64,000 nt of DNA from Paraburkholderia kururiensis (GCF_034424375.1 NZ_CP139965.1:5146001-5210000), one strand, 5' to 3'. Positions 33,618 to 42,803 are shown, counted from the first letter of the stretch. Translations and numbers: made by a program. The notes: generated by a model from the sequence alone, not told the origin.

Positions 33618-34796
33618 TTACTGACTCAGGTACACGAACTTGCCGCCGCGGATGATACCCATCACGCTCGCGCGCTGGTCGAGCCCCACGTGGTCTTTCG
33701 CGCTCGTATTGACGACGCCGTTGGGCACCACGAGTTCGTGCGCGTGCTCCAGTTCGTTGCGCAACGCCACGCGAAATTCGGTCGTGCCCGGTTGGGCCGT
33801 TTTCAGCGCACGGGTCACGGCGTCTTCGAGGCGCGGATAAACGCCTGCTGCGTCGCCCGCGAACTGGGTCACCGTGCCCGGGCCGTACTTCGCCTCATAC
33901 GCGTTCACGAACGCGAGCGCGGCTTTCTTCGCCGGATGATCCGCAGGCAGCGTGCGCGCCACCACCACGGGCTGCGTGGGGAACAGCGTGCCTTCCACGT
34001 CCTTGCCGCCCAGCTTGATGAACTCCGGCGTGGCGATGCCGTGTGTCTGATAGATCGGTCCCTTGAAGCCGCGCTCGACGAGCGTGCGCTGCGGCAGCAC
34101 CGTCGGCGTGCCTGCGCCGGCGATCAGCACGGCGTCGGGCCTGGCGGCCATCAGCTTGAGCACCTGGCCCGTCACGCTGGCGTCCGTGCGGTTGTAGCGT
34201 TCGGTCGCGACCACCTGGATGTGGCGCAGCTCCGCGAACTTCGTGAACTCGCTGAGCCAGCTGTCGCCGTAGCTGTCCGCGAAGCCGATGAAGCCCACCG
34301 TCTTCACGTTGTGGTTAGCCATGTAGCGGGTCATCACATCGGCCATCGCGCGGTCGGTCTGCGCCATCTTGTAGGCCCACACGCGCTTGCCTTCCTGCGG
34401 CTCCACGACGGAGGCCGAGCCGATCAGCGTGATCATCGGCGTCTGGCTTTCGGCGACGGGGTCGAGCGCCGCGAGCGCGGCCGGCGTGATGTTCGGGCCG
34501 ACGATCACGTCGACGTGGTCTTCGTTGATGAGCTTGCGGATGTTGCGCACGGCGGCGCCGGGGTCGGAGCCGTCGTCGAGCACGATGTACTGCGCGTTCT
34601 GGCCGGCGATGGTCTTCGGCCACATCAGCATGGCGTTCTTGCTCGTGATGCCGATGGCGGCCGCGGGGCCGGTGCTCGAGAGGTCGATGCCGACCTTGAT
34701 GTCCGCGCGGGCAGCCGTGGCGGCCAGCGCGCAGGACACGACACACGAAGCGGCGGCCGCACGGGCCAGCGCACGCAGGGGCTTGAACGACGTCAT
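33618..34796 (-). CDS. Branched-chain amino acid-type ABC substrate-binding protein
   Basis: This 392-residue LIV-type periplasmic binding protein has a Sec signal ending near ATAARA, followed by DIKVGIDLSSTGPAAAIGITSKNAMLM and VDVIVGPNITPAALAALDPVAESQTPMITLIGSA. The two-lobe family 1 fold is clear. No permease or ATPase is adjacent, so it is an orphan that must use components coded elsewhere. Ligand unknown: branched-chain or aromatic compounds are typical for such proteins in Burkholderiaceae. Confidence 0.9.
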   Translation of the reverse strand: MTSFKPLRALARAAAASCVVSCALAATAARADIKVGIDLSSTGPAAAIGITSKNAMLMWPKTIAGQNAQYIVLDDGSDPGAAVRNIRKLINEDHVDVIVGPNITPAALAALDPVAESQTPMITLIGSASVVEPQEGKRVWAYKMAQTDRAMADVMTRYMANHNVKTVGFIGFADSYGDSWLSEFTKFAELRHIQVVATERYNRTDASVTGQVLKLMAARPDAVLIAGAGTPTVLPQRTLVERGFKGPIYQTHGIATPEFIKLGGKDVEGTLFPTQPVVVARTLPADHPAKKAALAFVNAYEAKYGPGTVTQFAGDAAGVYPRLEDAVTRALKTAQPGTTEFRVALRNELEHAHELVVPNGVVNTSAKDHVGLDQRASVMGIIRGGKFVYLSQ

Positions 34797-34948
34797 GAAG
34801 ATCTCCAGGCAGGTTTTGGAAATGGTGGCTGCGGCGGCGTCTTTTTTTCGTGGGACGGCGCGGCCGCTTTTGCGTTGTTGTCGGGCTGTCGTGAATCTAT
34901 CTCGGCGAAGGCGGGGCGCGTTTCAGTGCCGGCGGCTCATCGTGCGAC

Positions 34949-35890
34949 TCACAGTTCGTACGTCTCATGCTCGCCCTTGAGCGCCTGCTCCACGAGGCGG
35001 CGGTTCAGGCTGGGCGAGAGCAGCTCGACGAGCGTGTAGACGTAGCTGCGCAGGTACGCGCCTTGTTTGAGCGCCACGCGCGTCACGTTGCCGCCGAACA
35101 GGTGCCCCACGGGCATGGCCCGCAGCTGGCGGTCGCGCTCGGGGTTGAAGGCGATGTCGGCCATGATGCCCACGCCGAGCCCCAGCTCGACGTAGGTCTT
35201 GATGACGTCGGCGTCGATGGCTTCGAGCACGATGTCCGGCGACAGCCCGCGCAGCTGGAACGCCTGGTCGATGCGCGAGCGGCCCGCGAAGGCATTGTCG
35301 TAGGTGATGAGCGGAAATTGGGCCAGATCGTCGAGTGAAAGCGACTTGCGGGCGAGCAGCGGGTGGTCGGGCGGCATGACGGCTACGTGGTGCCACTGGA
35401 AGCACGGCAGCGACACCAGGTCCTTGTAGCCGGCGATGGCTTCCGTCGCGATGGCGAGATCGGCCTGATCGCGCAGCACGAGTTCGGCCACCTGGGTGGG
35501 ACTGCCTTGCAGAATCGAAAGGTGGACCTTCGGGAACCGGCGCTTGAACTCGGCGATGGCGGCCGGCAACGAGTAGCGCGCCTGCGTGTGGGTGGCGGCG
35601 ATGATCAGGTTGCCCTGGTCCTGGGCGGCGTAGTCCTTGCCGACGCGCTTGAGCGTCTCCACCTCCTGCAGGATCCGCTCCACGGAGGCGAGTATGATGC
35701 GGCCCGGCTCCGTAAGGGAGCGCACCCGCTTGCCGTGGCGCGTGAAGATTTCCACGCCCAGCTCGTCCTCCAGCTCGATGATCGCCTTCGAGACGCCCGG
35801 CTGGCTTGTATACAGCGCCTTGGCGGCTTCGGTGAGGTTGAAGTTCTGGCGGACCGCCTCGCGGACGAAGCGGAACTGGTGCAGGTTCAT
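34949..35890 (-). CDS. cysB: LysR-type sulfur regulator CysB
   Basis: This 313-residue LysR family regulator has a winged HTH at residues 1-60 (FNLTEAAKALYTSQPGVSKAIIELEDELG) and a C-terminal effector domain opening with AATHTQARYSLP, the sulfate/thiosulfate-binding signature of CysB and Cbl. It is divergent from cysI across a 221-bp AT-rich gap, so it probably activates the sulfate-reduction operon in response to O- or N-acetylserine and represses its own gene. Confidence 0.92.
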   Translation of the reverse strand: MNLHQFRFVREAVRQNFNLTEAAKALYTSQPGVSKAIIELEDELGVEIFTRHGKRVRSLTEPGRIILASVERILQEVETLKRVGKDYAAQDQGNLIIAATHTQARYSLPAAIAEFKRRFPKVHLSILQGSPTQVAELVLRDQADLAIATEAIAGYKDLVSLPCFQWHHVAVMPPDHPLLARKSLSLDDLAQFPLITYDNAFAGRSRIDQAFQLRGLSPDIVLEAIDADVIKTYVELGLGVGIMADIAFNPERDRQLRAMPVGHLFGGNVTRVALKQGAYLRSYVYTLVELLSPSLNRRLVEQALKGEHETYEL

Positions 35891-36111
35891 TTATAACCTC
35901 TCCGCATATCAAAAGAATTTTTAAGTCGTTTGGAATCTAAGGGCAGTTTATTACGATCTATCAAACTTTTCCAATATGGATATCTGTTTTTGTCATTTGC
36001 AAATGAGCCGGCGCCGTGGGCCGGCTTGCAGCGCTGGCAGGCACCATCATCCGGGCGCGGCGTAACCGGAACGTCGCGTTGAGTGCAACTGAGCAACCCT
36101 GGGGTCCCCGA
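35891..36111. promoter_or_regulatory. cysB-cysI divergent promoter region
   Basis: This 221-bp region is much richer in A and T than the flanking genes, especially 35905-36000. It is the only place for the promoters of cysB and of the cysI operon and should hold CysB binding sites. I could not define single -10/-35 boxes with confidence. Confidence 0.5.
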
Positions 36112-37791
36112 ATGTACCAATACGATCAGTACGACCAGACCATCGTCGACGAGCGCGTCGCGCAGTACCGCGACCAGGTTCGCCGCCGGCTGTCGGGCGA
36201 ATTGAGCGAAGAAGAGTTCCGCCCGCTGCGGCTGCAGAACGGCCTGTACATGCAGCGCCACGCGTACATGCACCGCATCGCCATTCCCTACGGCAACCTG
36301 CGCAGCGACCAGCTGCGCATGCTGGCACGCATCGCGCGCGAGCACGACCGCGGCTACGGCCACTTCTCGACGCGCACCAACATCCAGTACAACTGGATCA
36401 AGCTCGAAGAGACGCCGGACCTACTCGCGAAGCTCGCCTCGGTGCAGATGCACGGCATCCAGACCTCGGGTAACTGCATCCGCAACATCACGGCCGACCA
36501 GTTCGCCGGCGTGGCGCCCGACGAGATCGTCGACCCGCGTCCGTGGGCCGAAGTGCTGCGCCAGTGGTCCACGTTCCACCCCGAATTCGCCTGGCTACCG
36601 CGCAAGTTCAAGATTGCCGTGAGCGGCTCGAAGGAAGACCGCGTCGCCGTGCAGATTCACGACCTCGGCGTCTATCTGAAGAAGAACGAGGCGGGCGAAG
36701 TGGTGGCCAGCATCCTGGCGGGCGGCGGTCTGGGCCGCACGCCGATCGTCGGCGCCATCATCAGGGAAGACCTGCCCTGGCAGCATCTGCTCACGTACTG
36801 CGAGGCCGTGCTGCGCGTCTACAACCGCTACGGGCGCCGCGACAACATGTACAAGGCGCGCATCAAGATTCTCGTGAAGGCGCTCTCGCCCGCGAAGTTC
36901 GCGCAGCAGGTGGAAGAGGAGTGGCAGCACCTGAAGGACGGCCCGTCCACGCTCACGCGCGAAGAAGTGGAGCGCGTGGCGCAGTACTTCACGCCGCCCG
37001 CCTACGAAAAGCTCGCGGACACGGACGCGTCCTACGAAAAGCATCTGCTCGAGAACCGCGCCTTCGCGCGCTGGGTGGAGCGCAACGTGCGCCCGCATCG
37101 CGTGTCCGGCTACGCGGCCGTGACGCTGTCGCTCAAGCGCACCGGCACGGCGCCGGGCGACGCCACGGACACGCAGATGGAAGCCGTGGCCGACTGGGCC
37201 GACCGCTTCTCGTACGGCCAGATCCGCGTCTCGCACGAGCAGAACCTGATTCTCGCGGACGTGAAAAAGCGCGATCTGTTCGAGCTGTGGACCCTCGCGA
37301 AAGAGCAGGGCTTCGCCACGCCGAACATCGGTCTGCTGACCGACATCATCGCGTGCCCGGGCGGCGACTTCTGCTCGCTCGCGAACGCGAAGTCGATTCC
37401 GATCGCGCAGGCCATCCAGGAGCGCTTCGACGACCTCGACTACGTGCACGACCTCGGCGACCTGTCGCTCAACATCTCGGGCTGCATGAATTCGTGCGGC
37501 CACCATCACGTCGGCAACATCGGCGTGCTGGGCGTCGACAAGGACGGCGCCGAGTGGTACCAGGTGTCGCTCGGCGGCGAGCAGGGCATGGGCGCGCAAG
37601 GCGCGCGCCTTGGCCGCGTGATCGGCCCGTCGTTCTCGGCCGGCGAAATGCCGGACGTGGTGTCGAGCATCGTCGATACGTTCGTCGACAACCGCATCGA
37701 CGGCGAGCGTTTCATCGACACCTACAACCGCATCGGCATCGCGCCGTTCAAGGAGCGCGTCTACGCGTCGCGCCAGCCGGCTCACGCGTAA
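36112..37791 (+). CDS. cysI: Sulfite reductase hemoprotein subunit CysI
   Basis: This 559-residue nitrite/sulfite reductase reduces sulfite to sulfide with a siroheme-[4Fe-4S] centre. The cluster cysteines are Cys415 and Cys421 (CPGGDFC) and Cys458 and Cys462 (CMNSC). Duplicated ferredoxin-like halves are visible (GYGHFSTRTNIQYNWIKLEE and YGQIRVSHEQNLILADV). The ATG at 36112 begins MYQYDQYDQTIVDERVAQYRDQ as in homologues. No cysJ flavoprotein is nearby, so the electron donor differs from E. coli or is coded elsewhere. First gene of the operon, followed by DUF934 after 32 bp. Confidence 0.95.
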   Translation: MYQYDQYDQTIVDERVAQYRDQVRRRLSGELSEEEFRPLRLQNGLYMQRHAYMHRIAIPYGNLRSDQLRMLARIAREHDRGYGHFSTRTNIQYNWIKLEETPDLLAKLASVQMHGIQTSGNCIRNITADQFAGVAPDEIVDPRPWAEVLRQWSTFHPEFAWLPRKFKIAVSGSKEDRVAVQIHDLGVYLKKNEAGEVVASILAGGGLGRTPIVGAIIREDLPWQHLLTYCEAVLRVYNRYGRRDNMYKARIKILVKALSPAKFAQQVEEEWQHLKDGPSTLTREEVERVAQYFTPPAYEKLADTDASYEKHLLENRAFARWVERNVRPHRVSGYAAVTLSLKRTGTAPGDATDTQMEAVADWADRFSYGQIRVSHEQNLILADVKKRDLFELWTLAKEQGFATPNIGLLTDIIACPGGDFCSLANAKSIPIAQAIQERFDDLDYVHDLGDLSLNISGCMNSCGHHHVGNIGVLGVDKDGAEWYQVSLGGEQGMGAQGARLGRVIGPSFSAGEMPDVVSSIVDTFVDNRIDGERFIDTYNRIGIAPFKERVYASRQPAHA

Positions 37792-37823
37792 AAGCGCAGC
37801 ACCGAAACGAGGATAGACAGTAA

Positions 37824-38381
37824 ATGGCCTGGATCATCAGAAACCGCGCGGTAGCCGAAGACAACTGGACGGTGGTGCGTCCCGCCGAAGACGGCTCGCT
37901 GCCCGCCGTGGACGCGCTGCCGGCCGGCAAGGTGCTCGTGCCGCTCGCGCTGTGGAAGAGCGAGCGCGCCGCGCTGAGCGCTGCACGTTCCGCAGCCGAA
38001 CTTGGCGTGTGGCTCGCGCCCGATAGCGAACCCGCCGACATCGCCGGCGACTTCGAACATATCGCGCTCATCGGCATCGACTTTCCGGTGTTTCGCGACG
38101 GCCGCGGCTATTCGATCGCGCGGCTTCTGCGCGAGCGCTACGGCTACAAGGGCGAACTGCGCGCCATCGGCGACGTGCTGCGCGACCAGCTCAACTACCT
38201 TTCGCGCTGCGGCTTCGATTCGTTCGCGGTGCGCGCCGACAAGGACATCCACGACGCGCTGAACGCGTTCACGGAATTCACGGTGCAGTACCAGTCCGCC
38301 GTCGATACGCCGCTGCCGCTGTTCCGTCGCCGTGAGGCTGGCGCGGCTGCCTCGACAGCCGCGGCGAAGGCGGGCGCATGA
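37824..38381 (+). CDS. DUF934 family protein of the sulfate operon
   Basis: The 185-residue soluble protein has the DUF934 pattern: a variable N-terminal half, IALIGIDFPVFRDGRGYSIARLLRERYGYKGELRAIGDVLRDQL in the middle and RCGFDSFAVRADKD near the end. The family is almost always found between cysI and cysH in bacteria whose CysI lacks a CysJ partner. No catalytic residues are obvious and there is one conserved-looking cysteine. It overlaps cysH by 4 bp. A helper or electron-transfer role for sulfite reductase is inference from context. Confidence 0.88.
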   Translation: MAWIIRNRAVAEDNWTVVRPAEDGSLPAVDALPAGKVLVPLALWKSERAALSAARSAAELGVWLAPDSEPADIAGDFEHIALIGIDFPVFRDGRGYSIARLLRERYGYKGELRAIGDVLRDQLNYLSRCGFDSFAVRADKDIHDALNAFTEFTVQYQSAVDTPLPLFRRREAGAAASTAAAKAGA

Positions 38382-39148
38382 GCACCGCGACGAACGTGGC
38401 CAACGCCGCTGGCGCCGCACGGCAAGCCCCGACGCCCGAACTCGCCGCGAAGATTGCGCGACTCGACGCGCTGCTCGATTCCATCGCCGCGCGCCACGAG
38501 CGCGTCAAGTTCGCGAGCAGCCTCGCGGCCGAAGACATGCTGCTCACGCACGCCATCCTCTCGCGCGGCGTGTCGATCGGCATCTTCTCGCTCAACACGG
38601 GGCGCCTGCATGCGGAAACGCTGGGCATGATCGATCGCGTGCGCGAGCGCTACGGCTACGAGATCGAGCAGTTTCATCCGCAACAGGCCGCCGTCGACGA
38701 ATACGCGGCCGCGCACGGACTCAACGCCTTCTACGAGAGCGTGGAACTGCGCAAGCGCTGCTGCGAGATTCGCAAGGTGGAGCCGCTCAACCGCGCGCTG
38801 GCGGACGTTTCCGCCTGGGTGACGGGCCAGCGGCGCGAGCAGTCGGTGACGCGCGCGGAACTGCACGAGGAAGAGCACGACGGGGCGCGTAATATTGCGA
38901 AGTACAACCCGCTCGCGGACTGGACCGAAGCCGACGTCTGGGCTTATCTGCGAGCCTTCGATGTGCCGGTGAATCCGCTGCACGCACGCGGCTACCCGAG
39001 CATCGGCTGCGAGCCGTGCACGCGCGCCGTGCGTCCCGGCGAAGACAGCCGCGCGGGACGCTGGTGGTGGGAGTCGCGCGACACGAAGGAATGCGGCCTG
39101 CACATCACCATTCCGATTGCGACGGCGAGCGAAAACGCTTCCGCCTGA
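38378..39148 (+). CDS. cysH: Adenylyl-sulfate (APS) reductase
   Basis: The 256-residue thioredoxin- or glutathione-dependent reductase makes sulfite from adenylyl sulfate. The fold shows FASSLAAEDMLLTHAI and FSLNTGRLHAET. The pairs Cys128-Cys129 (RCCEIRK) and Cys211/Cys214 (CEPC) are the [4Fe-4S] ligands that distinguish APS reductases from PAPS reductases, and Cys239 (KECGLHI) is the catalytic cysteine. It starts inside the DUF934 stop (ATGA). No APS kinase gene lies in the cluster, in agreement with direct use of APS. Confidence 0.94.
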   Translation: MSTATNVANAAGAARQAPTPELAAKIARLDALLDSIAARHERVKFASSLAAEDMLLTHAILSRGVSIGIFSLNTGRLHAETLGMIDRVRERYGYEIEQFHPQQAAVDEYAAAHGLNAFYESVELRKRCCEIRKVEPLNRALADVSAWVTGQRREQSVTRAELHEEEHDGARNIAKYNPLADWTEADVWAYLRAFDVPVNPLHARGYPSIGCEPCTRAVRPGEDSRAGRWWWESRDTKECGLHITIPIATASENASA

Positions 39149-39226
39149 AGCCGGACCGAAGAAAAGATTGAAGACCCTGTGCTGCGGGCCAACCGCCCGC
39201 AACACGAACGAACGAAGGACCCGAAC

Positions 39227-40189
39227 ATGAGCACGACGCTCGATTCCGCTGTTGCCGCGCCGCTTCCGAATACGGCGAACCGCATGGACCATCTCGACTG
39301 GCTCGAAGCCGAGTCGATCCACATCCTGCGCGAGCTGGTTGCCGAGTGCAGCAAGCCGGCGCTGCTGTTCTCGGGCGGCAAGGACTCGGTCGTGGTGCTC
39401 CACCTCGCGTTGAAGGCGTTCGGCCTGGGCGCGAATCGCAAGACGTCGCTGCCGTTCCCGCTCGTGCACATCGACACGGGCCACAACTACGACGAAGTGA
39501 TCGACTTCCGCGACCGCCGCGCGCAAGAAATCGGCGCGCAACTCGTGGTCGGGCACGTCGAAGACTCGATTCGCCGCGGCACGGTGCGTCTGCGTCGCGA
39601 AACGGATTCGCGCAACGCGGCGCAGGCCGTCACGCTGCTCGAGACCATTGAAGCGCACGGCTTCACGGCGATGATCGGCGGCGCGCGCCGCGACGAAGAG
39701 AAGGCCCGCGCGAAGGAGCGCATCTTCTCGTTCCGCGACGAATTCGGCCAATGGGATCCGAAGGCGCAGCGCCCGGAACTGTGGAGCCTCTACAACGCGC
39801 GCCTGCACGCGGGCGAACACCTGCGCGTGTTCCCGATCTCGAACTGGACCGAACTCGACGTGTGGCAATACATCGCGCGCGAAGGGCTCGAACTGCCGTC
39901 CATCTACTACGCGCATCAACGCGAGATCGTGCGCCGCAACGGCCTGCTCGTGCCCGTCACGCCGCTCACGCCGATGCGCGAAGGCGAGACGAGCGAAACG
40001 GCGCTCGTGCGTTTTCGCACCGTGGGCGACATCAGCTGCACGTGCCCCGTGGAAAGCGATGCCGACAACGTCGAGAAGATCATCGCGGAGACCGCGGTGA
40101 CCGAGATCACCGAACGCGGCGCGACGCGGATGGACGACCAGACCTCCGAAGCCGCGATGGAACAGCGCAAGAAGCAAGGTTATTTCTGA
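39227..40189 (+). CDS. cysD: Sulfate adenylyltransferase small subunit CysD
   Basis: This 320-residue PP-loop ATP pyrophosphatase-type subunit forms APS from sulfate and ATP. ALLFSGGKDSVVVLHLALKAF is the PP-loop; HIDTGHNYDEVIDFRDRR and MIGGARRDEEKARAKERIFSFRD are family blocks, and it ends EQRKKQGYF as usual. The ATG at 39227, after GAAGGAC, is preferred to an upstream in-frame start at 39179. It acts with CysN, whose gene follows after 19 bp. Confidence 0.96.
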   Translation: MSTTLDSAVAAPLPNTANRMDHLDWLEAESIHILRELVAECSKPALLFSGGKDSVVVLHLALKAFGLGANRKTSLPFPLVHIDTGHNYDEVIDFRDRRAQEIGAQLVVGHVEDSIRRGTVRLRRETDSRNAAQAVTLLETIEAHGFTAMIGGARRDEEKARAKERIFSFRDEFGQWDPKAQRPELWSLYNARLHAGEHLRVFPISNWTELDVWQYIAREGLELPSIYYAHQREIVRRNGLLVPVTPLTPMREGETSETALVRFRTVGDISCTCPVESDADNVEKIIAETAVTEITERGATRMDDQTSEAAMEQRKKQGYF

Positions 40190-40208
40190 AGCACACGAGG
40201 ACGAAGCA

Positions 40209-41528
40209 ATGAGCACCGCAATCCACCAGCCTGAAGACCTCGGCGTGCTGCGTTTCATCACGGCAGGCAGCGTCGACGACGGCAAGAGCACGCTGATCGG
40301 CCGCCTGCTTTACGACAGCAAGGCCGTGCTGTCGGACCAGCTCTCCGCGCTGTCACGCGCGAAGAACAAGCGCACCGTGGGCGACGAGATCGATCTCTCG
40401 CTGCTGACGGACGGCCTCGAAGCCGAGCGCGAGCAGGGCATCACGATCGACGTCGCGTATCGCTACTTCGCCACGGCCAAGCGCAAGTTCATCATCGCCG
40501 ACACGCCGGGCCACGAGCAGTACACGCGCAACATGGTGACGGGCGCCTCCACGGCGCACGCGGCCATCATTCTGATCGACGCCACGCGCGTCACGTTCGA
40601 AAACGGCGAGGCGCAACTGCTGCCGCAAACGAAGCGCCACAGCGCTATTGTGAAGCTGCTCGGTCTGCAGCACGTGATCGTCGCGATCAACAAGATGGAC
40701 CTCGTCGATTTCAGCGAAGCGCGCTTCAACGAAATCCGCGACGCCTACGTGGCGCTTGCGCGGCAACTGGGTCTTGCCGATGTGCGCTTCGTGCCGGTGT
40801 CGGCGCTCAAGGGCGACAACATCGTGACCGCGAGCGAGCGCATGCCGTGGTACGCGGGCGAGCCGCTGCTCGACGTGCTCGAAGCGCTGCCCGTGGAGCA
40901 GGCCGCGGGCGACGCGCTGCGTTTCCCGGTGCAGTGGGTGGCGCGCCAGGACGGCAGCAGCGCCGACGACTTCCGCGGCTACATGGGTCGCGTGGAAGCC
41001 GGCGAGGTGAAGGTGGGCGATACGATCGTCGTGCTGCCGGCGGGCCGCGAGGCGACGGTTGCCGAGATCATCGCGCCGGTGCCCGGCGGCACGGCGGCGG
41101 TGGAGCGCGCGTTCGCGGGCCAGACCGTCACGATTCGCCTTGGCGAAGACGTGGACGTCTCGCGCGGCGACACGTTCGTGCTGCGTACCGATGCGCCCAC
41201 GCCCGCGAAGAAGCTCGAAGCCGACCTCTGCTGGTTCGACGAAGAGCCGCTCTCGCCGCAGCGCAAGTACCTGCTCAAGCAGACCACGACCACCGTGTTC
41301 GCGCGCATCGGCGCCGTGAAGCAGGTACTCGACGTGCACACGCTCTCGCACGCAACCGACCGCGCCGATCTCGCGATGAACGACATCGGCCGCGTGGCGC
41401 TCACGCTGCAAAAGCCGATCGTCTGCGATACCTACGACGCGCATCCGGGCACGGGCGCGTTCGTGCTGATCGACGAAGCGACTCACCATACCGTGGCCGC
41501 TGGCATGATCCGTGCGTTTTCTGCCTGA
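40209..41528 (+). CDS. cysN: Sulfate adenylyltransferase GTPase subunit CysN
   Basis: This 439-residue EF-Tu-like GTPase couples GTP hydrolysis to APS formation by CysD. Motifs are G1 GSVDDGKSTLIG, the G3 DTPGHEQY, G4 NKMD and the switch REQGITIDVAYRYF. The protein ends after the beta-barrel domains (VAAGMIRAFSA) with no C-terminal APS kinase, so it is CysN and not a CysNC fusion. cobA follows in the same direction. Confidence 0.96.
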   Translation: MSTAIHQPEDLGVLRFITAGSVDDGKSTLIGRLLYDSKAVLSDQLSALSRAKNKRTVGDEIDLSLLTDGLEAEREQGITIDVAYRYFATAKRKFIIADTPGHEQYTRNMVTGASTAHAAIILIDATRVTFENGEAQLLPQTKRHSAIVKLLGLQHVIVAINKMDLVDFSEARFNEIRDAYVALARQLGLADVRFVPVSALKGDNIVTASERMPWYAGEPLLDVLEALPVEQAAGDALRFPVQWVARQDGSSADDFRGYMGRVEAGEVKVGDTIVVLPAGREATVAEIIAPVPGGTAAVERAFAGQTVTIRLGEDVDVSRGDTFVLRTDAPTPAKKLEADLCWFDEEPLSPQRKYLLKQTTTTVFARIGAVKQVLDVHTLSHATDRADLAMNDIGRVALTLQKPIVCDTYDAHPGTGAFVLIDEATHHTVAAGMIRAFSA

Positions 41529-41606
41529 GTGAAAATGACGGGGCGCGATGGCGCGGAACATGCGCGGCGCGCCACCGAACACGGTCAGACGGAGTTGAAG
41601 GAAAAC

Positions 41607-42398
41607 ATGGGCAAGGTGTACTTGATTGGTGCAGGGCCAGGGGCGGCAGACCTCATTACGGTGCGCGGCGCGCGGCTTCTGGGCACGGCGGACGTGGTGC
41701 TGCACGACGCACTCGTCGAGCCGGCCATGCTCGACTACGCACCGCAGGCGCACAAGATCGCCGTGGGCAAGCGCTGCGGCCAGCGCTCCACGGCCCAGCA
41801 CTTCATCAACAAGCAGATCGTCGACGCCGCACGCGAGCACGCCGTGGTGGTGCGTCTCAAGGGCGGCGACCCCATGCTGTTCGGCCGCGCCGACGAGGAA
41901 ATGCGGGCGCTTGACGCGGCCGGCATCGAGTACGAGATCGTGCCGGGCATTACCGCGGCGCTCGCGTCGGCGGCGGCGCTGCGCCGTCCGCTGACGCTGC
42001 GTGGCGTGGCGCGCAGCGTGGCGCTCGCCACGCACAGCCGCGCGCCGGATACGGAGGCGATCCGCGAGCAGGTCAACGCGGATTCGCTCGTCTTCTATAT
42101 GGGCCGCGACAGCGGGCCGGACATCGCGCGTGAGCTGATCGATGCGGGCCGCGCAGCCGATACGCCCGTGGCCATCGTGGAAGCGTGCAGCACGGCACGT
42201 GAGCGCACCCTCACGCTCACGCTCGAGCGGCTTGCCGCGGGTGAAGCGCAGGCATGGCTCGATCCGCTGCAACCCAGTCTGCTGATGATCGGTGAAGCGT
42301 TCGCCGAGCGCGCGGCGTTGTTGCCATCGGTGGAAAAAGAAGGGGACGACGACGGCAGCGAAGGCGGCAGCAAGGGCCGCATGCGCTTTGCGGCGTGA
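41607..42398 (+). CDS. cobA: Uroporphyrinogen-III C-methyltransferase
   Basis: The 263-residue SUMT transfers two methyl groups from SAM to uroporphyrinogen III, giving precorrin-2, the precursor of siroheme and cobalamin. Motifs: VYLIGAGPGAADLITVRGARLL at the N-terminus, VVRLKGGDPMLFGRADEE, VPGITAALASAA and a final RERTLTLTLERL block. GAAGGA precedes the ATG at 41607. It lacks the N-terminal dehydrogenase/chelatase domain of CysG, so oxidation and metal insertion need other proteins; cbiX next door may supply the latter. The charged ESS-like tail is low complexity. Confidence 0.93.
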   Translation: MGKVYLIGAGPGAADLITVRGARLLGTADVVLHDALVEPAMLDYAPQAHKIAVGKRCGQRSTAQHFINKQIVDAAREHAVVVRLKGGDPMLFGRADEEMRALDAAGIEYEIVPGITAALASAAALRRPLTLRGVARSVALATHSRAPDTEAIREQVNADSLVFYMGRDSGPDIARELIDAGRAADTPVAIVEACSTARERTLTLTLERLAAGEAQAWLDPLQPSLLMIGEAFAERAALLPSVEKEGDDDGSEGGSKGRMRFAA

Positions 42399-42401
42399 TG
42401 G

Positions 42402-42803
42402 TCAGCCGGCGCCGTCTGTGGGCGTGGGCGCGTTCGTGACCGCGAGGCAATAGCGCACGATCGCGTCCAGCACGGCGTCGTCTTCACCCACCGCGCCCAC
42501 GCTGCGAATCACCACGCCCGGGTGCGCCGCCCGGCACTGCTCGATGATGGCAGGCAGATCCCGCCTCACATGGCCGCCCTGGCCGAAAAATACCGGCACG
42601 ACCGTCACTTCGCTGCATCCTGCGGCCACCTGCGCGGCCACGGCCGCGGGCAGGTCCGGCGACATCAATTCCAGAAACGCGAGACTCACCGGCCCCGCCG
42701 CGCCATGCGCAGCGGCGAGCCGTGCCGCGAGCCGCTCGAACGGCTCGGCCCAGCGGGCATCGCGTGCCCCGTGTCCGAATAGAACGATGCCGTGTGCGCC
42801 CAT
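42402..42803 (-). CDS. cbiX: Short sirohydrochlorin chelatase, CbiX/SirB type
   Basis: The 133-residue chelatase is of the short, single-domain CbiX type. The metal-binding histidines are His11 in VLFGHGARD and His78 in FFGQGGHVRRDLP. It would insert Fe2+ (siroheme) or Co2+ (cobalamin) into sirohydrochlorin as a homodimer. It is convergent with cobA with only 3 bp between stop codons. Given the sulfite reductase operon beside it, ferrochelatase activity is more likely, but both are possible. Confidence 0.88.
   Translation of the reverse strand: MGAHGIVLFGHGARDARWAEPFERLAARLAAAHGAAGPVSLAFLELMSPDLPAAVAAQVAAGCSEVTVVPVFFGQGGHVRRDLPAIIEQCRAAHPGVVIRSVGAVGEDDAVLDAIVRYCLAVTNAPTPTDGAG

Noticed and set aside
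38195..42272. Two leftward open frames of over 600 codons across the cys genes
   Set aside because: They lie opposite cysH, cysD, cysN and cobA, show no domain, and have the Arg/His-rich composition of antisense frames.
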